From Dasypus novemcinctus (Eukaryota > Chordata > Mammalia > Cingulata > Dasypodidae): DNA of 64,000 bases. Shown here piece after piece: positions 48,677 through 60,699 of the stretch. The first letter of the stretch is position 1; the number at the start of each line of letters is the position of its first letter. Below the pieces are notes generated by a model that made no database searches, was not told where the DNA came from, and worked only from the letters and a program-made list of their open reading frames with translations. The stretch is taken from the NCBI RefSeq assembly GCF_030445035.2, contig NC_080698.1, positions 25,203,294 to 25,267,293 of the forward strand, given 5' to 3'. The position numbers and the translations under genes are program-made.

Positions 48677-48866
48677 CAGGGATTCTTAACTTTTTTGTTC
48701 CATGGACACCTTTGCCAGTCAGGTGAAAACCATGAACCCCTTACTGAGTCCACCCTATACTGTGTATTATTTAATAAACATATCACACCTGCACCAACAC
48801 ATCTCCACAAAATGATGTTTTTTGAATTTTAATTGAAGCTCACAGACCCCTGGTTAAGAACCCTTG
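48677..48866 (+). mobile_element. hAT-type MITE inserted in the minus-strand L1
   Basis: Starts CAGGGATTCTTAAC and ends GGTTAAGAACCCTTG, near-perfect terminal inverted repeats. Internal text 'gttccatggacacctttgccagtcaggtg' and 'cacagacccctgg' matches a mammal-wide hAT family. The 8-bp flanks TCTCAGAG (48,669-48,676) and TCTTAAAA (48,867-48,874) agree at 5 positions, and the other 3 are transitions, as expected for a decayed hAT target duplication. L1 sequence is continuous on either side. Confidence 0.85.
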
Positions 48867-50090
48867 TCTTAAAAAGAAAGCTTTCAACCTCTCCCCATTG
48901 AGTACAATGTTGGTTGTGGGATTTTGATAAATGCCCTTTATTATATTGAGGAATTTTCATCCTATACCTATCCTTTCAAACATTTTTATCAAGAAAGGAT
49001 GCTGGATTTCATCAAATGCACTTTCTGTATCAATCAAGATGATCATGTGGTTTTTTTCTATTTGATTTGTTAATGTGGTATATTATGTTAATTGATTTTA
49101 TTATGTTGAACTCCCTTTGCATATAAGGAATTAAACCCACTTGGTCATGATGTATAATTGTTTCTATATGTTGTTGCATTTGATTTGAAGTATTTTGATG
49201 AGAATTTTTTGCATTTATGGTCATAAAAGAAATTGGTCTGTAATTTTCTTTTCTTGTAGTATCCCTATCTGGCTTTGGTATTAGGGTGATGTTGGCTTCA
49301 TAAAATGTGTTGGTAGTTTTCCTACCTTTTCAATTTTTTGGAAGAGTTTAAACAGGATAGATATTAATTCTTTTTTTCAAATATTTAGTAGAATTCATCT
49401 GTAAATCCATCTGGTCCTGGACTTTTCTTTGTTGGAAGATTTTTGATGACTGAGTCAATTTCTTTGCTTGTGACTGGTTTGTTGAGTACCTGTATTTCTT
49501 GTAGAGTTGATATAAGTTTTTCATTTCTGGGAATTTGTCCATTTCATCTAGGTTGTTTAATTTGTTGATATACAGTTTCTCATAATACCCTCTTATGATC
49601 CTTTTTATTGCTGTGGGGTCAGTCGTAATGTCCCCCCTTTCATTCCTGATTTGTTTGCATCTTCTCTTACTTTCTTTGCTAGTCTTGCTAAGAGCTTGTT
49701 GAGTTCTATTGATCTTCTCAAGGAACTAGCTTTTGGTTTTGTTGATTTTCTCTGTTGTTTTTTGTTTGTTGGTTCTCAGTTTCATTTATTTCTGCTCTTG
49801 TCTTTGTTATTTCTTTTTGCTTGCCTTGGGGATTGTTTGCCGTTCTTTTTCTATTTTCTCTACTTGTTCAGTTAGTTCTTTGATTTTAGCTCTATCTTCT
49901 TTTTAAATATAGGCATTTAGGGCTATAAATTTCATTCTCAGCACTGTCTTCACTGTATCCCATAAGTTTTGATATGTTGTGTTTGTGTTTTCATTTGTCT
50001 CAAGATAGCTACTAATTTCTCTTGCAATTTCTTCTTTGATCCACTGATTAAGAGTTTGTTGTTTAGCTTCCATATATTTGCAAATCTCCC

Positions 50091-51215
50091 CCTTTCATGA
50101 ACATGAAAAAATGTTCGACATCACTGGTTATTAGGGAAATGGAAATCAAAGCTACAATGAAGTATCATTCCACATCTACATGGATGGTCACTATTGAAAA
50201 AAACACAGAAAACTGCAAGTATTAGAAAGGATGTGGAGATACAGGAATGCTTATTCGCTGTTGATGGGAATGTAGAATGGTATAGCCACTGTGGAAGTCT
50301 GTTTGGCGGTTCCTCAGGAAGTTAGATATAAATTTACTGTGTGACCCAGCAATACCACTACTAGAAATATATCCAGAAGAACTGAGGGCAGTGACACGAA
50401 TAGACATGTGCACACCGATGTTCATAGTGACACTATTCAGAATTTCCCAAAGATGAAAACAACCCAGGTGTCCATCAATTGACAAATGGATAAACAAACT
50501 GTGGTATACACACATGATGGAATATTATTCAATTGTAAGAAGAAATGATGTTGTGAAGCATAAAACAACATGGGTGAATCTGGAGGACATTATGTTGACT
50601 GAAGCAAGCCAGGCACAAAAGGACAAATATTGTATGTCTTTGCCATTATGAACTCAAACTCATGGAATTAAATAGTCAGAACAAGTTATTGGAGGAAAAG
50701 AGGGTGGTTAGAGAATGGAAAGCTGAGGTTTAATCTGTGCAGAATTGGTAAAAAGTTGTTCATAAATGTTTGGAAATGAATAGAAATGGTGAACACATAT
50801 GGAATTTGTAATTAGTGGTGCAAATATATGGGCATGATAATGGCTGTCTTGTTGTTTTTAGTAATGAAAATGTTCTAACATTGATTGATGTGATGAACAC
50901 ACAACTTGGTGATTATACCAAATGCCACTGAATGTGTATGGTTCATGAACAAAAAAAAATAATAGTGTGGGCTGGGGGAAAAATACACCAAATATAAGCT
51001 ATGGGTTACAGTTAGTAGTAATACTTTGATGATGCTCTTTCATAATTTGTTTTAAGTGTTTCACAATAATTCAAGGTATTGGTGGTGTGGGGATGTTTGG
51101 GAGCCCTGTATGATATGCATGTTTGGTTTGTAAGTTCACAACTTTTACTATACATTTACTGTTTACGTATGTTCATGTATGAATGATAAACTTTAATTAA
51201 AAAGTTAAAAAAATT
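50091..51215 (+). mobile_element. L1 LINE 3' end, plus strand (ORF2 C-terminus plus 3' UTR)
   Basis: Starts in ORF2 at 'catgaaaaaatgttcgacatcactggttatt' and runs through the conserved 'gtatagccactgtggaagtctgtttggcggttcctcaggaag' block, the ORF2 end, a 3' UTR with 'gatgtgatgaacacacaacttggtgattataccaaatgcc' and an A-rich end at 51,195-51,230. It repeats about 330 bp also present in the minus-strand neighbour, so it is a separate L1 copy. 5'-truncated; no intact frame. Confidence 0.88.
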
Positions 51216-52220
51216 TTTTAAATTAAAAAATGAGGGAGTTTAAAATAATCACAAACAGAATAAGAGAGTCCATCAATGAGAGGCCTACCCTCCAAGAAAT
51301 ATTAAAGGGAATTCTGCATGTTGAAAGGAAAAGGCAAGAGAGAGTGGTTTGGAACATTGCAAAGAAAAATAATATTGTCATTAAGGGAAACAAAATATAG
51401 AATGAGAGACAAAAATAAAGATATGACATTCAAAACAGAAGGATATAATGGCTGAAATAAGTACCTCCTTTACAGTAATAACACTGAATATTAATGGATT
51501 AAACCAACCCCCTATCAAAAGACAGAGATTTGCAGAGCATATTAAAAAACAAAGAAAAGATCCAACCAACTACATGCTGTTTACAAGAGACTTACTTTAG
51601 ACTCAAAGACACAAATAGGTTGAAAGTGAAATGTTGGAAAAAGATATTCCATGCAAATAGTTACCAAAAAAGATTTGCAGTAGCAATACTAACATTGTAC
51701 AAAATAAACTTTAAATGTAAAACTGCTATGAGAGACAAAGGAGAATACTATATATTAAAAAAAAAAAAAGGGGTAATCCACAAGGAAGTAATAATAATAA
51801 AAAATGTTTGTGCACCTAACCATGGTGCCCCAAAGTACATGAGGCAAACACTGTCAAAACCGAAGGGAGAAATAGAGATCTCTACAATAATAGCTGGACA
51901 CTTTAATATACCACTCTAATCAATAGATAGAACACTGAGACAGAAGATCAATAAGGAAACAAAGAACTTTAATAATATGATAAATGAACAAGACCAAACA
52001 AACATATGTAGAACATTGCACCCCAAGCAGCAGGATACACAGTCTTCTAAAGTGTACATGGATCATTCTCCAGGATAGACAGCATGTTAGGACACAAAAC
52101 AAGTCTCAATAAATTAAAAAAAGATTGAAATTATACAATATAGCTGAATGAAATTGGAAAGCAATATGAGGCAGAGAACTGGAAATTTCATAATATAGGG
52201 AAGTTAAAAAGCACACTCTT

Positions 52221-52316
52221 AGGGTGCAGATGTATCTCAAGTGGTTGAGCACCTGCTTCACAGGTACAAGATCCGGGGTTCAACCCCCAGTTCCTTCTAA
52301 AAACACACATATGAAA
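52221..52316 (+). mobile_element. DAS-I-type SINE inside L1 (first of two in tandem)
   Basis: Head 'tgtatctcaagtggttgagcacc' (A box) with B box GGTTCAACCCC at 52,277-52,287, then a short A-rich tail with ACACAC. Confidence 0.88.
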
Positions 52317-52330
52317 AAACCAAATCTCAC

Positions 52331-52443
52331 TGGGGAGTGGATGTAGCTCAGTGGTTGAGTGCCTGCTTCCCATGTATGAGGCCCTGGGTTCAATCCCCAG
52401 TACGCCCTAAAAAAAAAAAAAAAAAAAAAAAAAGGAAAAAAAA
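52331..52443 (+). mobile_element. DAS-I-type SINE inside L1 (second of two in tandem)
   Basis: Head GTAGCTCAGTGGTTGAG at 52,343-52,359, B box GGTTCAATCCC at 52,387-52,397 and an A tail of 23 or more uninterrupted As. The L1 flank 'agcacactctt' before the first SINE and 'accactctaac' after the second are similar, suggesting one target duplication around the pair. Confidence 0.9.
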
Positions 52444-55400
52444 CCACTCTAACAATCAGTGGGTCAAAGAAGAAATTGCAAGGGAAATTAGTTAACATCT
52501 TGAGAAAAGTGAAAATGAGAACATAGTATGTCAAAACTTATGGGATGCAGCAAATGCAGTGCCGAGAGGGAAATTTATAGTCCTAAATGCTTACTTTAAA
52601 AAAGAAAGCTAAAATCAAAGACCTAACTCTACACCTGGAGGAACTAGAAAAAGAATAGCAATCTAATCCCAGAGCAAGCAGAAGGATAGAAAGACAGACT
52701 ACAGAAGAAATGAATGAAATTGAGAATGAAAAAAATAATTGAGAGAAATAACAAAACCAAAAGTTAGTTCTTTGAAAATATCAATAAAATTGACAAACTC
52801 TTAGCTAGAGTGACAAGGGAAAAAAGAAAGAAGAAGCAAATAAGTAAAATCAGAAATGAGAGGGGGAACACTACTGTTGACCTGACAGATGTAAGGATCA
52901 CAGAGCATACTATGAACAACTGTATGTCAATAAGTTTAAGAACCAAGATGAAATGGACAAATTCCTAGAAACACATAAACAACCTATTCTGACTCTAGAA
53001 GAAACAGAAGACTTCAACAGAAACAACCACAAGTTAAGAGATTGAATAAGTCATCAAAAACCTCCCAACAAAGAAAAGCTCAGGACCAGATGGCTTCACA
53101 GGGGAGTTCTACTAATCAGTTGAAGAAGAATTAATACCAATTCTGCTCAAACTCTTCCAAAATACTGAAGAGGAGGGAACACGACTTACCTCCTTTAATG
53201 AGGCTAACATCACCCACCAAAGCCAGAAAAAGATACTACAAGAAAAGAATATTACAAATTTCTCTTATGACTACAGATGCAAAAATCTTCAACAAAATAC
53301 TTTGCAAATCAAATCCAACAGCACATTAAAGGAATTATACACCATGATCACATGGGTTTTATCCCAGGTATGCAAGGGTGATTCAACCCAAGAAATCTAT
53401 TAATGTAATACACCACATTAACCGAATGAAAGGGAAAAACTACATGATCATCTCAAATGACAAAGAAAAATCATTTGACAAAATCCAGAATCCTTTCTTG
53501 ATGAAAACACTTTGAAAAATAGGAGTAGAAAGAACTTTTCAACATGATAAAGGACATATATTGAAAAACCCTCATTTAACATCATATGCAATGGTGAAAG
53601 ACTGAAAACTTTCTTTCTAAGATATGGAAGAAGACAAATGTGCTCACTGTCACCCCTGTTATTCAACATGTTCTAAAAGTTCTAGCCAGAGCAGCAAGGC
53701 AAGAAAAAGAAATAAAAGGCATCCAAATTGGAAAGGAGGAAGTAAAATTTTCACTATTTGCAGATGACATGATCCTATGTATACAATGTCCCGAAAAATG
53801 TACAACAAAGGTACAACAGCTAATAAACAAATTCAGCAAAGTGGCAGGATACAAGATCAATACACAAAAATCAGGAGTGTTTCTATATACTAGTATTGAG
53901 CAATCTGAGGAGGAAATCAAGAAAAAACTCCATTTATCATAACAACTAAAACAATCAAATATCTAGGAATGAAATTAACCAGGAATGCAAAGAACTTATA
54001 TACAGAAAACTACAAAATATTGCTAAAAGAAATAAAAGAAGCCCTAAATAAATGGAAAGACATTATGTTTGCAGATTGGAAGACTAAATATCATTAAGAT
54101 ATCAATTCTACCCAAACTGATTTATAGATTCAACACAATCCCAATAAAGAACCCAACAGTCTCATTTGCAGAAGTGGAAAAGCCAATTATCAAGTTTATA
54201 TTTGGAAGAGTACAGACCCCAAATTGCTAAAAATATCTTGAAAAAGAAGAACAGAGTTGGAGGACTCATATTTTCTGACTTTAAAGCCTCAGTGGTCAAA
54301 ATAGCATGGTACTGGCACAAGGATGGATATATTGACCAACGGAATAGAACCCAGAGCTCAGAAATAGACCCTCACATCTATGGTCAACTGATTTTTGATA
54401 AGGCTGCCAAGTCCCCTCAATTGGAAGAGAGTAGTCTCTTCAACAAATGGTGCTGAGAGAACTAGATATACAGATGCAGAGGAATGAAGGAGGATCCCTA
54501 TCTCACCCCACATAAAACATTAACTCAAAATGGATCAAAGACCTAAATAGAAGACCCAGGACTACAAAACTCCTAGAAGAAAATGTAGAGAAGCATCTTC
54601 AAGATCTTGTGCTAGGCAATAGTCTTTTAGAATTACAGCTGAAGTGCAAGCAATAAAAGAAAAAAATAGATAAATGGGACTTCCTCAAAATTAAACATTT
54701 TTTTGCATCAAAGGATTTTTGTTAAGAAAGTAAAAACACAACCTACTCAATGGGAGAAAATAGTTGGAAACCACATATCCAATAAGCATTTAATATCCAG
54801 AACATATAAAAAAACCTACACTTCAACAATAAAAAGACAAACAACCCAATTGAAAAATAGGCAAAAGACTTGAACAGATGTTTTTCCAAACATGAAATAC
54901 GAATGACCAAAAAGCACATGAAAAGATGATCAACATCACTAGCAATTAGGGAAATGCAAATCAAAACCACAATAAGCTATCATTTCACACCCAAGAGAAT
55001 AGCAACTATTAAAAGGCAGAAAACTACAAATGTTGGAGAGGATGTGGAGAAACAGGAATGCTGATTCATTGCTGGTGCAATGTAAAATGGTGCAGTCTCT
55101 GTGGAAGAGTTTCACAATTTCTCAGGAAGCTAAGGATAAAATTACCATATGATCTGGCAATCCTAGGTATACACCCAGAAGAACTGAAAGCAGACTGGAA
55201 CAGATTTTTGCACACTGATATCCATAGCGGCATCATTCATAGTTGTCAAAAGATGGACACAACCCAAGTGTCTATCAACCGATGAATGAATAAAAAACGT
55301 GTGGTATATACATACAGTGGAACATTATTAAGCCATAAAAAGGAATGAAGTCCTGATGCTTGTGACAACATGGATGAACCCTGACGACATTATGTTGAGG

Positions 55401-55575
55401 AATAAGTCAGGCACTAAAGGACAAATATTGTATGACCTCACCGCTATTAACTAATATTTATAAGTAAACTCACAGAGTTAGAATCTAGAGTATAAATTAC
55501 CAGTGATAGATAGAGTGGGATTAGAGAATGAGGAGTTCAGCTTAACTTGTACAGAATTTCTATTTTGGGAATGAA

Positions 55576-55590
55576 TGGTGGTGGTGGTGG
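55576..55590 (+). repeat. (GGT)n in L1 3' UTR
   Basis: Five GGT/GTG units. A second similar run lies at 55,988-56,008. Confidence 0.7.
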
Positions 55591-55987
55591 CACATTATTT
55601 TGAGTATAATCAACAACACTGAGCTATATAGGTGAATATGGTTAAAAGGGAAGACTTTAGGATGTATATATTACTAGAATACAAATTAAGAGATAAAACA
55701 TAGGACTGTACACCACAGCGAACCCTACTATAGACGATGGACTATAGTTAACAGTATGAATATGAGAAAGTTCTTTCATGGATATAGCAAATGTATGATA
55801 CTAATAGAAGGTGCTAATAATAGGGTAGTATATGGGGGAAATACACCTAAGGTAAGTAACAGATATTATATATAAATATTTTAATACTTTTTCATCAGTT
55901 ATAACAAAGATAAATACTGTAAAATTATAGTACAATTATAAAAAAGGGCTATCACCAACTGTAACAAATGTTCCACACCAATGCGAG

Positions 55988-56008
55988 ATGGTGGTGGTGG
56001 TGGGGTGG
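55988..56008 (+). repeat. (GGT)n in L1 3' UTR
   Basis: GGTGGTGGTGGTGGGGTGG; matches the corresponding GGTGGTG words of the adjacent L1 at 51,082-51,095. Confidence 0.7.
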
Positions 56009-56099
56009 TATATGGGAATCTTGTATGCTATGCATGATTGTTTGCAAATTCACGACTGCTCTAAGAAACCACCACCATCACCGCCACAAATCATTTTGG

Positions 56100-57180
56100 A
56101 AGCTACCTAAAGTCTAATTCTGGAGATGTGGTTAACACCCACTCACATGAATTTTAAATCAGTCATTAAACATGATGGTTACAAAAACTATGAAAATAAA
56201 ACCAGTGATAGACTGTAAATGAAGAAATCTAGGACACATAATATTCAGTATGCCTATAATTAAGTTAGGAAAACACAATACACTAATGCATATGGGAAAA
56301 AATGGAAAATTCACAAAAATATTAAGTTGTGAGAGTTGGGGCATTTTCCCCCTTCTTCTCTCATTTTTCTTCATTTTCTCTTCTACATTTTCCTACCTGC
56401 CCACATTTAAAAAAAAAAATCATGAAAACCTGAGTTTTAAAGTCATTTTTAGGTTGACCAAAGCTCTCTCATTTTCCCAAATTTAAAAGTTCCTAGAAAA
56501 ATGCACACATGCTCTTTAAAAACCTCCTCTCTAAAAGCTTGTGTCAGGATGAAGAGCCCGGCACCCCCACTCCCGCCCCCCACCTCCACCTGAGCCCATG
56601 TGCCCAGTGTCGCCTTTTCCATAATAATATGAATAAAATCAGCCATCTTTTCTCCCTTGTCAGCAGCCATGGTTACTTACTCTGGGCACGATGACTGCCA
56701 CGCCCAAGGCCGTTAGAAATAAGCCTCCTGAATGGTTATCAAAATCCAGAACACTGGGACATTTCTCCTGGACGCACAGTGCCAGCATGACCATGATATT
56801 TAGCAGGCTGCCTCGGCCGTTCTAGGGCTCTGCCCTGTCCCCTGCTTCCATTCTCTCACCTGGCACGGAGAAGGTCCTTGTTCCCCGCCAGACGAGGAAA
56901 TGAAGCCAGAAAGAGAAACAAGGGGTGAGTCTCCTGTGACCATCACTCTGCTGGTCTGGGGGCCAGGAGAGATGGTCAGAGCTGTGAACAGACACCAAGA
57001 AGGGTCCAGCTTCCTTGAGGAGCACAGAGGAAGTGACCGCACAGGGCGACAGGTGTTCCTCAGTCAGTGTTCTAACCACCAGAGAGGCAGTCTTATGCTT
57101 GGCCATCACCCAACACTCCTCTAACCGTCTCCTCGAGGGCCTGAAACCCCCACACTAAAATGATCACAGCGCATTTCTTC
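56100..57180. other. Intron, nothing recognised
   Basis: No gene or named repeat. AT-rich to 56,500 and GC-richer from 56,550 to 57,130; open frames on both strands there are short and unmatched. Confidence 0.4.
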
Positions 57181-57189
57181 TTCTTCTTT

Positions 57190-57345
57190 TTATTACTACT
57201 GGAGCAAAGAGAATGCTCTAAAATGACTGACGTGATGAATGCACAACTAGGTGATTATACCAAATACCACGGATTGTACACTTTGGATGAATTTATGCTT
57301 TACTATATGTATCAATAAAATTAAAATATATATATATATGGCCAC
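57190..57345 (+). mobile_element. L1 3' UTR end fragment with (TA)n tail
   Basis: 'aaaatgactgacgtgatgaatgcacaactaggtgattataccaaataccac' is the same 3' UTR block as at 50,880-50,930. It ends in 'caataaaattaaaatatatatatata'. Confidence 0.85.
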
Positions 57346-57349
57346 AGGG

Positions 57350-59255
57350 ACTTACCCCAAAGGCCAAAGATTTATCTCCAAAAAACCACAGTTAAAGTGC
57401 ATGAGAAATGTGCTGTCAAGCCCTGGGTGGTGGAGCTTCTGGAAGCCCCAGATCAGAGGGGACAGTTGAGATGGATGGATACCTAGTGCTCAGCAGAGGC
57501 CGCCTGTAGTTTTCACCTCCCCGCAGCACACTTCCCCTTCCTTTGGAAATAGCACCCAGATTTCCCTTGGAGAACTACACCCTCCCCCATTCTTCATCCC
57601 TGCAGGTCTGATGCACTTGACCCCATCACCTAGCTCCAGGCATGAGTTTGTGACTCAGGCCTGGCTAATCAGAGCAATCTACTTCCCCCTCCCCACTCTC
57701 CTCCTGGCCAAGGGCTAAAAGAAGAGTCAGGTGACCCAAGTAAGACAAAGAGACTCAGTTCTGGGGTTTTTAGTGACATTACTAAGAAAGCAGCTTTCTT
57801 TCCCCTATACCTGATGCTCATGGGTGCCAGCCTGGAGCTGCGGATGGCCAGCCATCTTCGCTACCTCTCACAAGAAGCCAACTGTGGAAGAAACAAGAAT
57901 CCAGAGGTGGAAAGAAATCAAGCCCTGACATCGTTTGGGCCCCTGGAGCGGGATGCCCCTTCCCACCTCCTTGATCATCCCACTTTGTATGCCTGGAATC
58001 AACAATCTGTGAACTCTGCAATTACTTGATTTAAAAAAAAAACATCGTGTTCATTTTCACCAGAAGAATTAGGATTCTGCAATCAAAAACGTTGTAAACG
58101 AGAGTTCTGAAACACTAGTGCACAGAGACAATCTTGAAGCATTTTCCAATACAGCCCCACTGGCCCTCAAGATGAGTTCTAGGTTTTCAAATTTCTTAAT
58201 TCCAGACTGCACTGCACATTGTCCCCAAAGGGAATAAACAGAAAGATCTGGGCTGTACCCCTTATGGAGTACATCGCAGGTGTGGCCACGCAAGGAACTG
58301 GGCGCCAGCGGGTTAGGAGGTTTTACCCAACTATTTAAATGAAGCAAGTGGGTAAAAGGATGGCTATCCAAGTTGTGCAAAAGAACAGGAGGAATGTTCC
58401 GTCCCCAAATTAAATACAGAAGTGGTTTGCATTACGAAGATTAAAAGCAACATTTCAGACATTCTTGGTAAAGTGAGCTGTCCCAGCTGTTGCTTCAGAT
58501 CCCCACTCTGCTCTCTTCCCATTCTTTCCCAGTTTGCCAGCAAGGCCGACCAACTGCCCCATTATCCCCTAGCAGTCAATATGTCTCAGCATTGCACAAG
58601 TGCGTTTCCCTGGCCAAGACGTGCAGGTGGTGCGTGTTAAAGGCGGGGACATGCCACAACAGTTCAACCTCGATCAAAGGCGGCAGCAAGCCCTTTCAGA
58701 CTTCTCCTGCTGGGTCTCCAACCTCTGCTTCTCTGTATCTAGGCCAAAAATACATGCACTTTCAGCTGTGAGGGTGTGTGTGCGTGTATGTGCGTGTACA
58801 TGCGTGCTACTGGCCTGCGTCCAAAACCACAGAATAGGCAAAGTTTTCTCCTTTCCTAGGCTCTCACACCCATCCTCCTCTGTCTCCCAGGACCCTTTCT
58901 CCAAGGGCACCGTGAGCTGCCCGTTTCCACTCCTAAGCCACCACTCTATCCATCCATCCTCTTGTTGCATTATAGTCTCTGTCTCTTCTCCCATTGGGGG
59001 ATCTGGTCTAGGCGCCAAACTTGGACTGAATCTTTCCTGCTTCACTGTCCTTCCTGCCTCTGACTCAGGCATATCACCTCTGACTGCCACCTCTGTCTCC
59101 TGTCAATCAGATTCACTCGGCACTCATGTGTTCTCTCTCTAGTTTCATTCTAGCCCTGCTGGAGTCATTGAATTGGCTTCGAAAGAAAAGAGAACCCTTG
59201 ATCCCTTCAGATAGGGTCAATGTGCAAATCCCTACTGTGATCATGACCTTCTTGT
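57350..59255. other. Intron, nothing named; (TG)n at 58,773-58,799
   Basis: 1.9 kb without a transposon I can name. A TG/CG-interrupted microsatellite lies at 58,773-58,799. The 180-residue plus frame at 58,600-59,142 runs through the microsatellite and has no family resemblance. Confidence 0.45.
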
Positions 59256-59261
59256 GAGGAT

Positions 59262-59490
59262 GTGTAGTGCTTAAGAGTGAGGGTTTTGCAGACCATCACA
59301 CCTGGAATCAAGTCCTGACCATTTGTGGTGACTACAGGGAGGTCAGAACTTCTAAGAACCTTAGTTTTCTCATCTGTAAAATGGGTATAATCATCAGACT
59401 TTTCTCAGAGGGTTATTGTGAGTGTTTGAAGAGATATTATGCATGAAGTCTTTAGCAAGTTAGGTCTATCGTGATTATCATCAATTTGTA
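59262..59490 (+). mobile_element. MIR SINE
   Basis: 'tagtgcttaagagtgagggttttgcagacc', 'aaccttagttttctcatctgtaaaatgggtataatcatc' and 'gagggttattgtgagtgtttgaag' are MIR in order, near full length. Confidence 0.88.
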
Positions 59491-59547
59491 TCATTAGCAG
59501 CAGTAGCAGGACGCTCTTCATCTTCATCATCATCATCCTTTAAATCT

Positions 59548-59800
59548 GCCATAGTGTAGTGACTAAGGGTGGACACAGTGTCTGGAGCTAGAAAGCCCAA
59601 ATTTGAATCTTGCTCCTCCACTTCTAAGTGTGTGGCCTTGGGCTACTCTCTCCTTGCCTCATTTATATCATCTGTAAAATGGGAACCACAACTGTATCTA
59701 ACTCAAAGGATTGCTGGGAGGAATAAACAGGTTACTTCATGTAAAGTGCTTAGAAATGTACCTAGTATATGACAAATACTCAGCAACATTTGTAGCGGTT
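59548..59800 (+). mobile_element. MIR SINE
   Basis: 'atagtgtagtgactaagggt', 'tggagctagaaagcccaaatttgaatcttgctcc', 'tatcatctgtaaaatggg' and 'catgtaaagtgcttagaaatg' are MIR; a second copy in the same direction 60 bp after the first. Confidence 0.88.
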
Positions 59801-59804
59801 GATG

Positions 59805-60345
59805 CTGTTAGTTGGACTTTTCTAATACCATGATCATCCAGGCTGCAGAATGCTAGGAGGCATGTTTAGGACATGACAGGGTGAAGAAGCCTTTGCAAGC
59901 CTGCATGGTGTAGATGGTGACTGCCGCCTGACTCACTCTGTGTGAGCATACGGGATGGACTGTGTCTTCCAAGCAGCAGAGACTATACACTCCCAGTTCC
60001 AAACAGACCGGGAGGGGCCAAAGTCCAGCACTGAAGGGGGCAAGCCACTGGAGTTATCCGATTTTGCAGATCTATTCTGAGAAAAAAGGCTGCCCACGAC
60101 AAGATCATGCTTTGTGCCAGATTAAACACTACAGACTTATTCAATAATATAACTTACTGACCAGGGAAGGAAAAACTCCCTTATCCTGAAATCTGACTTC
60201 AGCTGGAGGATCAAGGTGTTTTGATTAAGCCTTTTGTGAACATGTACCTGTTACTCATAGACTGTGATCTTAGGATTTAAAGATACACAGACAGTTCAAA
60301 ACTCAGCTTCTCAAAAGACCACTGAATTACCTAGCAAAACCCAGC
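59805..60345. other. Intron, nothing recognised
   Basis: No gene or named repeat. Confidence 0.4.
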
Positions 60346-60351
60346 ATAGCA

Positions 60352-60380
60352 GTGTGTGTGTGTGTGTATGTGTGTGCGTG
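60352..60380 (+). repeat. (TG)n microsatellite
   Basis: About 13 TG units with A and C interruptions. Confidence 0.85.
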
Positions 60381-60699
60381 CACGGTGCAGGATGTGAAAG
60401 GCCATTTAGGGTCTACTCTGATGACGAATGATGAAGCTGTGTTTAGAATATTAGGCACAATCTTTCTTCCACACTGTCGTGTCTGACCAGCCCACAGATA
60501 CACAAGGGCACAAAATGGATTTCCTTAGCTCCCTGTTTCTCATGCTTTTCTCAAGGAAAAAGAGAAGCACAGCATTTTTCAAACCTAAAAAGGCAAACCT
60601 GCAGTACTGGTGGACATCAGAGGAAGTTAACAGCCAAAACATTCTTAGGAGGCAAAACTACAGAGGAGCGTTTTGGGAGAAGAAAGAAATAATAATAAA

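Larger units (their letters stand above)
47402..50085 (-). mobile_element. L1 LINE, minus strand, ORF2 only, truncated at both ends
   Basis: Read on the minus strand this is ORF2 from the end of the endonuclease region through the reverse transcriptase to the C-terminal domain. Translated remnants include a frame at 48,449-48,213 with the reverse-transcriptase-to-thumb motif AGYKIN.QKS.VFLY. ORF2 is broken by frameshifts and stops. It lacks a 3' UTR and poly(A) tail, so the 3' end has been lost. At 48,677-48,866 a hAT element is inserted. Its 5' side abuts the next, oppositely oriented L1 at 50,091. The octamer GGGCCATC occurs on both sides of the 3' truncation point (47,392-47,399 and 47,403-47,410). 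Confidence 0.88.
51225..56095 (+). mobile_element. L1 LINE, nearly 4.7 kb, 5'-truncated and decayed
   Basis: Contains ORF2 from the endonuclease to the C-terminal domain. An endonuclease frame at 51,530-51,919 holds the QET and GHFN-type motifs; a reverse transcriptase frame at 53,640-53,942 holds the FADDM catalytic box; a further frame at 54,166-54,456 shows the C-terminal WYWHKDG..DQRNR region. Frames are separated by stops and frameshifts. The 3' UTR includes 'gggaatcttgtatgctatgcatg', parallel to the neighbouring L1. Two DAS-I SINEs sit inside at 52,221-52,443. GGT repeats lie in its 3' UTR. Confidence 0.9.

Noticed and set aside
52343..52400. tRNA-like sequence with A and B boxes
   Set aside because: It is the head of a DAS-I SINE with a long A tail, not a tRNA gene. 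The other DAS heads were rejected as tRNAs for the same reason.
55576..56008. Spaced GGT repeats as a possible array
   Set aside because: They are two short microsatellites in an L1 3' UTR, also present in shorter form in the neighbouring L1. No CRISPR-like repeat and spacer order exists anywhere in the window.
58600..59142. 180-residue plus-strand frame, the longest not in PRICKLE2 or L1
   Set aside because: It runs through a TG microsatellite, has biased low-complexity sequence (VCVRVCACTC) and a competing frame on the other strand. No family resemblance.
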